64,000 nucleotides of DNA from contig NZ_JAMZMI010000004.1 in NCBI RefSeq assembly GCF_024714475.1, positions 62,001-126,000 of the forward strand, given 5' to 3'. The stretch comes from Marinoscillum sp. MHG1-6. Its GTDB lineage: Bacteria > Bacteroidota > Bacteroidia > Cytophagales > Cyclobacteriaceae. The notes beneath the pieces are model-generated. The model worked only from the letters and a program-made list of their open reading frames with translations. It made no database searches and was not told the origin of the DNA. Below are positions 63,605 to 64,000 of this stretch, piece after piece (the stretch's first letter is position 1; each line of letters opens with the position of its first letter). Made by a program: the position numbers and the translations under genes.

Positions 63605-64000
63605 GCTAAAAGAACTCTGGGGAGAAATTAGAAGTGACGCCGACCTGGAGTTGATCGCCTCCAGCAATATATCTGAGCATATAAGAAGTCAATCACAGAG
63701 CACTACGGCTTTGCTTCGACAAAAGATCGGCTGGAAGCTGGCATTCTCACTGATGGTGCTGGCCACAATACTGGTTGGTGTGGCTTTGGTTCAAGCGGGA
63801 GCAATCCGAATACTCCTGAGTATCATGCTGGGATTTTACTTGATTGGATCTACGCTGATTTTTCAGGAGTATCGCTTACTCTCAAAATCCGTTGATATGA
63901 ATCAGAATCTATTAGGAGCACTACAAGCATTTCATCAACGGATATCGGATATTCTGAAATATGAAGAACTGGTAAGCATGGTTCTCTATCCTATCACTGC
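63597..64000 (+). CDS. membrane protein coupled to the ECF sigma factor (3' end outside window)
   Basis: Partial: 134 residues from ATG 63597, open to the window end. N-terminal cytosolic part MNELKELWGEIRSDADLELI with basic residues follows, then two membrane helices at about 46-66 (LAFSLMVLATILVGVALVQA) and about 71-90 (RILLSIMLGFYLIGSTLIF), then a charged helical part. Its position, overlapping the sigma gene by eight bases, is that of a typical anti-sigma factor, but no zinc-type anti-sigma motif is visible, so the role is inferred. Family not recognised. Confidence 0.7.
   Translation, partial: MNELKELWGEIRSDADLELIASSNISEHIRSQSQSTTALLRQKIGWKLAFSLMVLATILVGVALVQAGAIRILLSIMLGFYLIGSTLIFQEYRLLSKSVDMNQNLLGALQAFHQRISDILKYEELVSMVLYPIT

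Overview
The window reads as a chromosomal segment of a member of the Bacteroidota, most likely a marine-type Cytophagales relative. The evidence is the promoter style (many genes are preceded by the Bacteroidota -7 box TAnnTTTG and almost none by a strong Shine-Dalgarno), the gene families (DUF6495, DUF2911, CvfB, SMUG2-type glycosylase, YbiT-like ABC-F, Bacteroidota-type ParC/ParE), A+T-rich intergenic DNA, and frequent ATGA start/stop overlaps. The species cannot be told from the sequence alone. I see no rRNA, tRNA, CRISPR array, insertion sequence or prophage.

Layout. 1-11810: the end of a WD40 protein, the helicase HrpB, a coupled pair made of a DEDDh exonuclease with a C-terminal membrane tail and a CBS/DUF294 nucleotidyltransferase, the oxidative pentose phosphate genes (gnd divergent from zwf-pgl), and two lineage-specific proteins. 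12366-16584: a compact five-gene cluster of unknown function (cytosolic 139 aa, exported 395 aa, single-pass 297 aa, multi-pass 135 aa, and an exported SH3-like protein with a ComEC-type metallo-beta-lactamase domain), followed by a decayed gene (16601-17294). 17367-21278: ABC-F ATPase, DUF2911 protein, polyphosphate glucokinase and a 2-hydroxyacid dehydrogenase. 21275-26222: a minus-strand operon in which all five products look exported or membrane-bound, including an 811-residue leucine-rich-repeat protein built from three copies of one module.

26525-44000: housekeeping genes (CvfB, cyclophilin, DEAD-box helicase, TypA, RluE-type pseudouridine synthase, SMUG2-type glycosylase, RNase Z-like hydrolase, ModF-like ATPase, phosphatase), a sterol-desaturase-type hydroxylase, a Rieske protein, and a MacA/MacB-permease/TolC export operon without its own ATPase. 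44088-49983: a menaquinone cluster (thioesterase, menF, menD, menB, menE and an unknown gene) with no menC, menH or menA in the window.

50062-64000: DoxX, radical SAM, rhomboid, a small coiled-coil protein, an EEP phosphatase, a lone HPt protein, a SanA-like protein, and topoisomerase IV. parC and parE lie on the same strand, separated by a SatD-like gene, a DUF1028 protein and a lipoprotein hydrolase. The window closes with an ECF sigma factor coupled to a membrane protein cut by the end.

The best candidates for something undescribed are the 12366-16584 envelope/nuclease-like cluster and the 21275-26222 leucine-rich-repeat envelope operon. Neither matches a named system that I can recognise.
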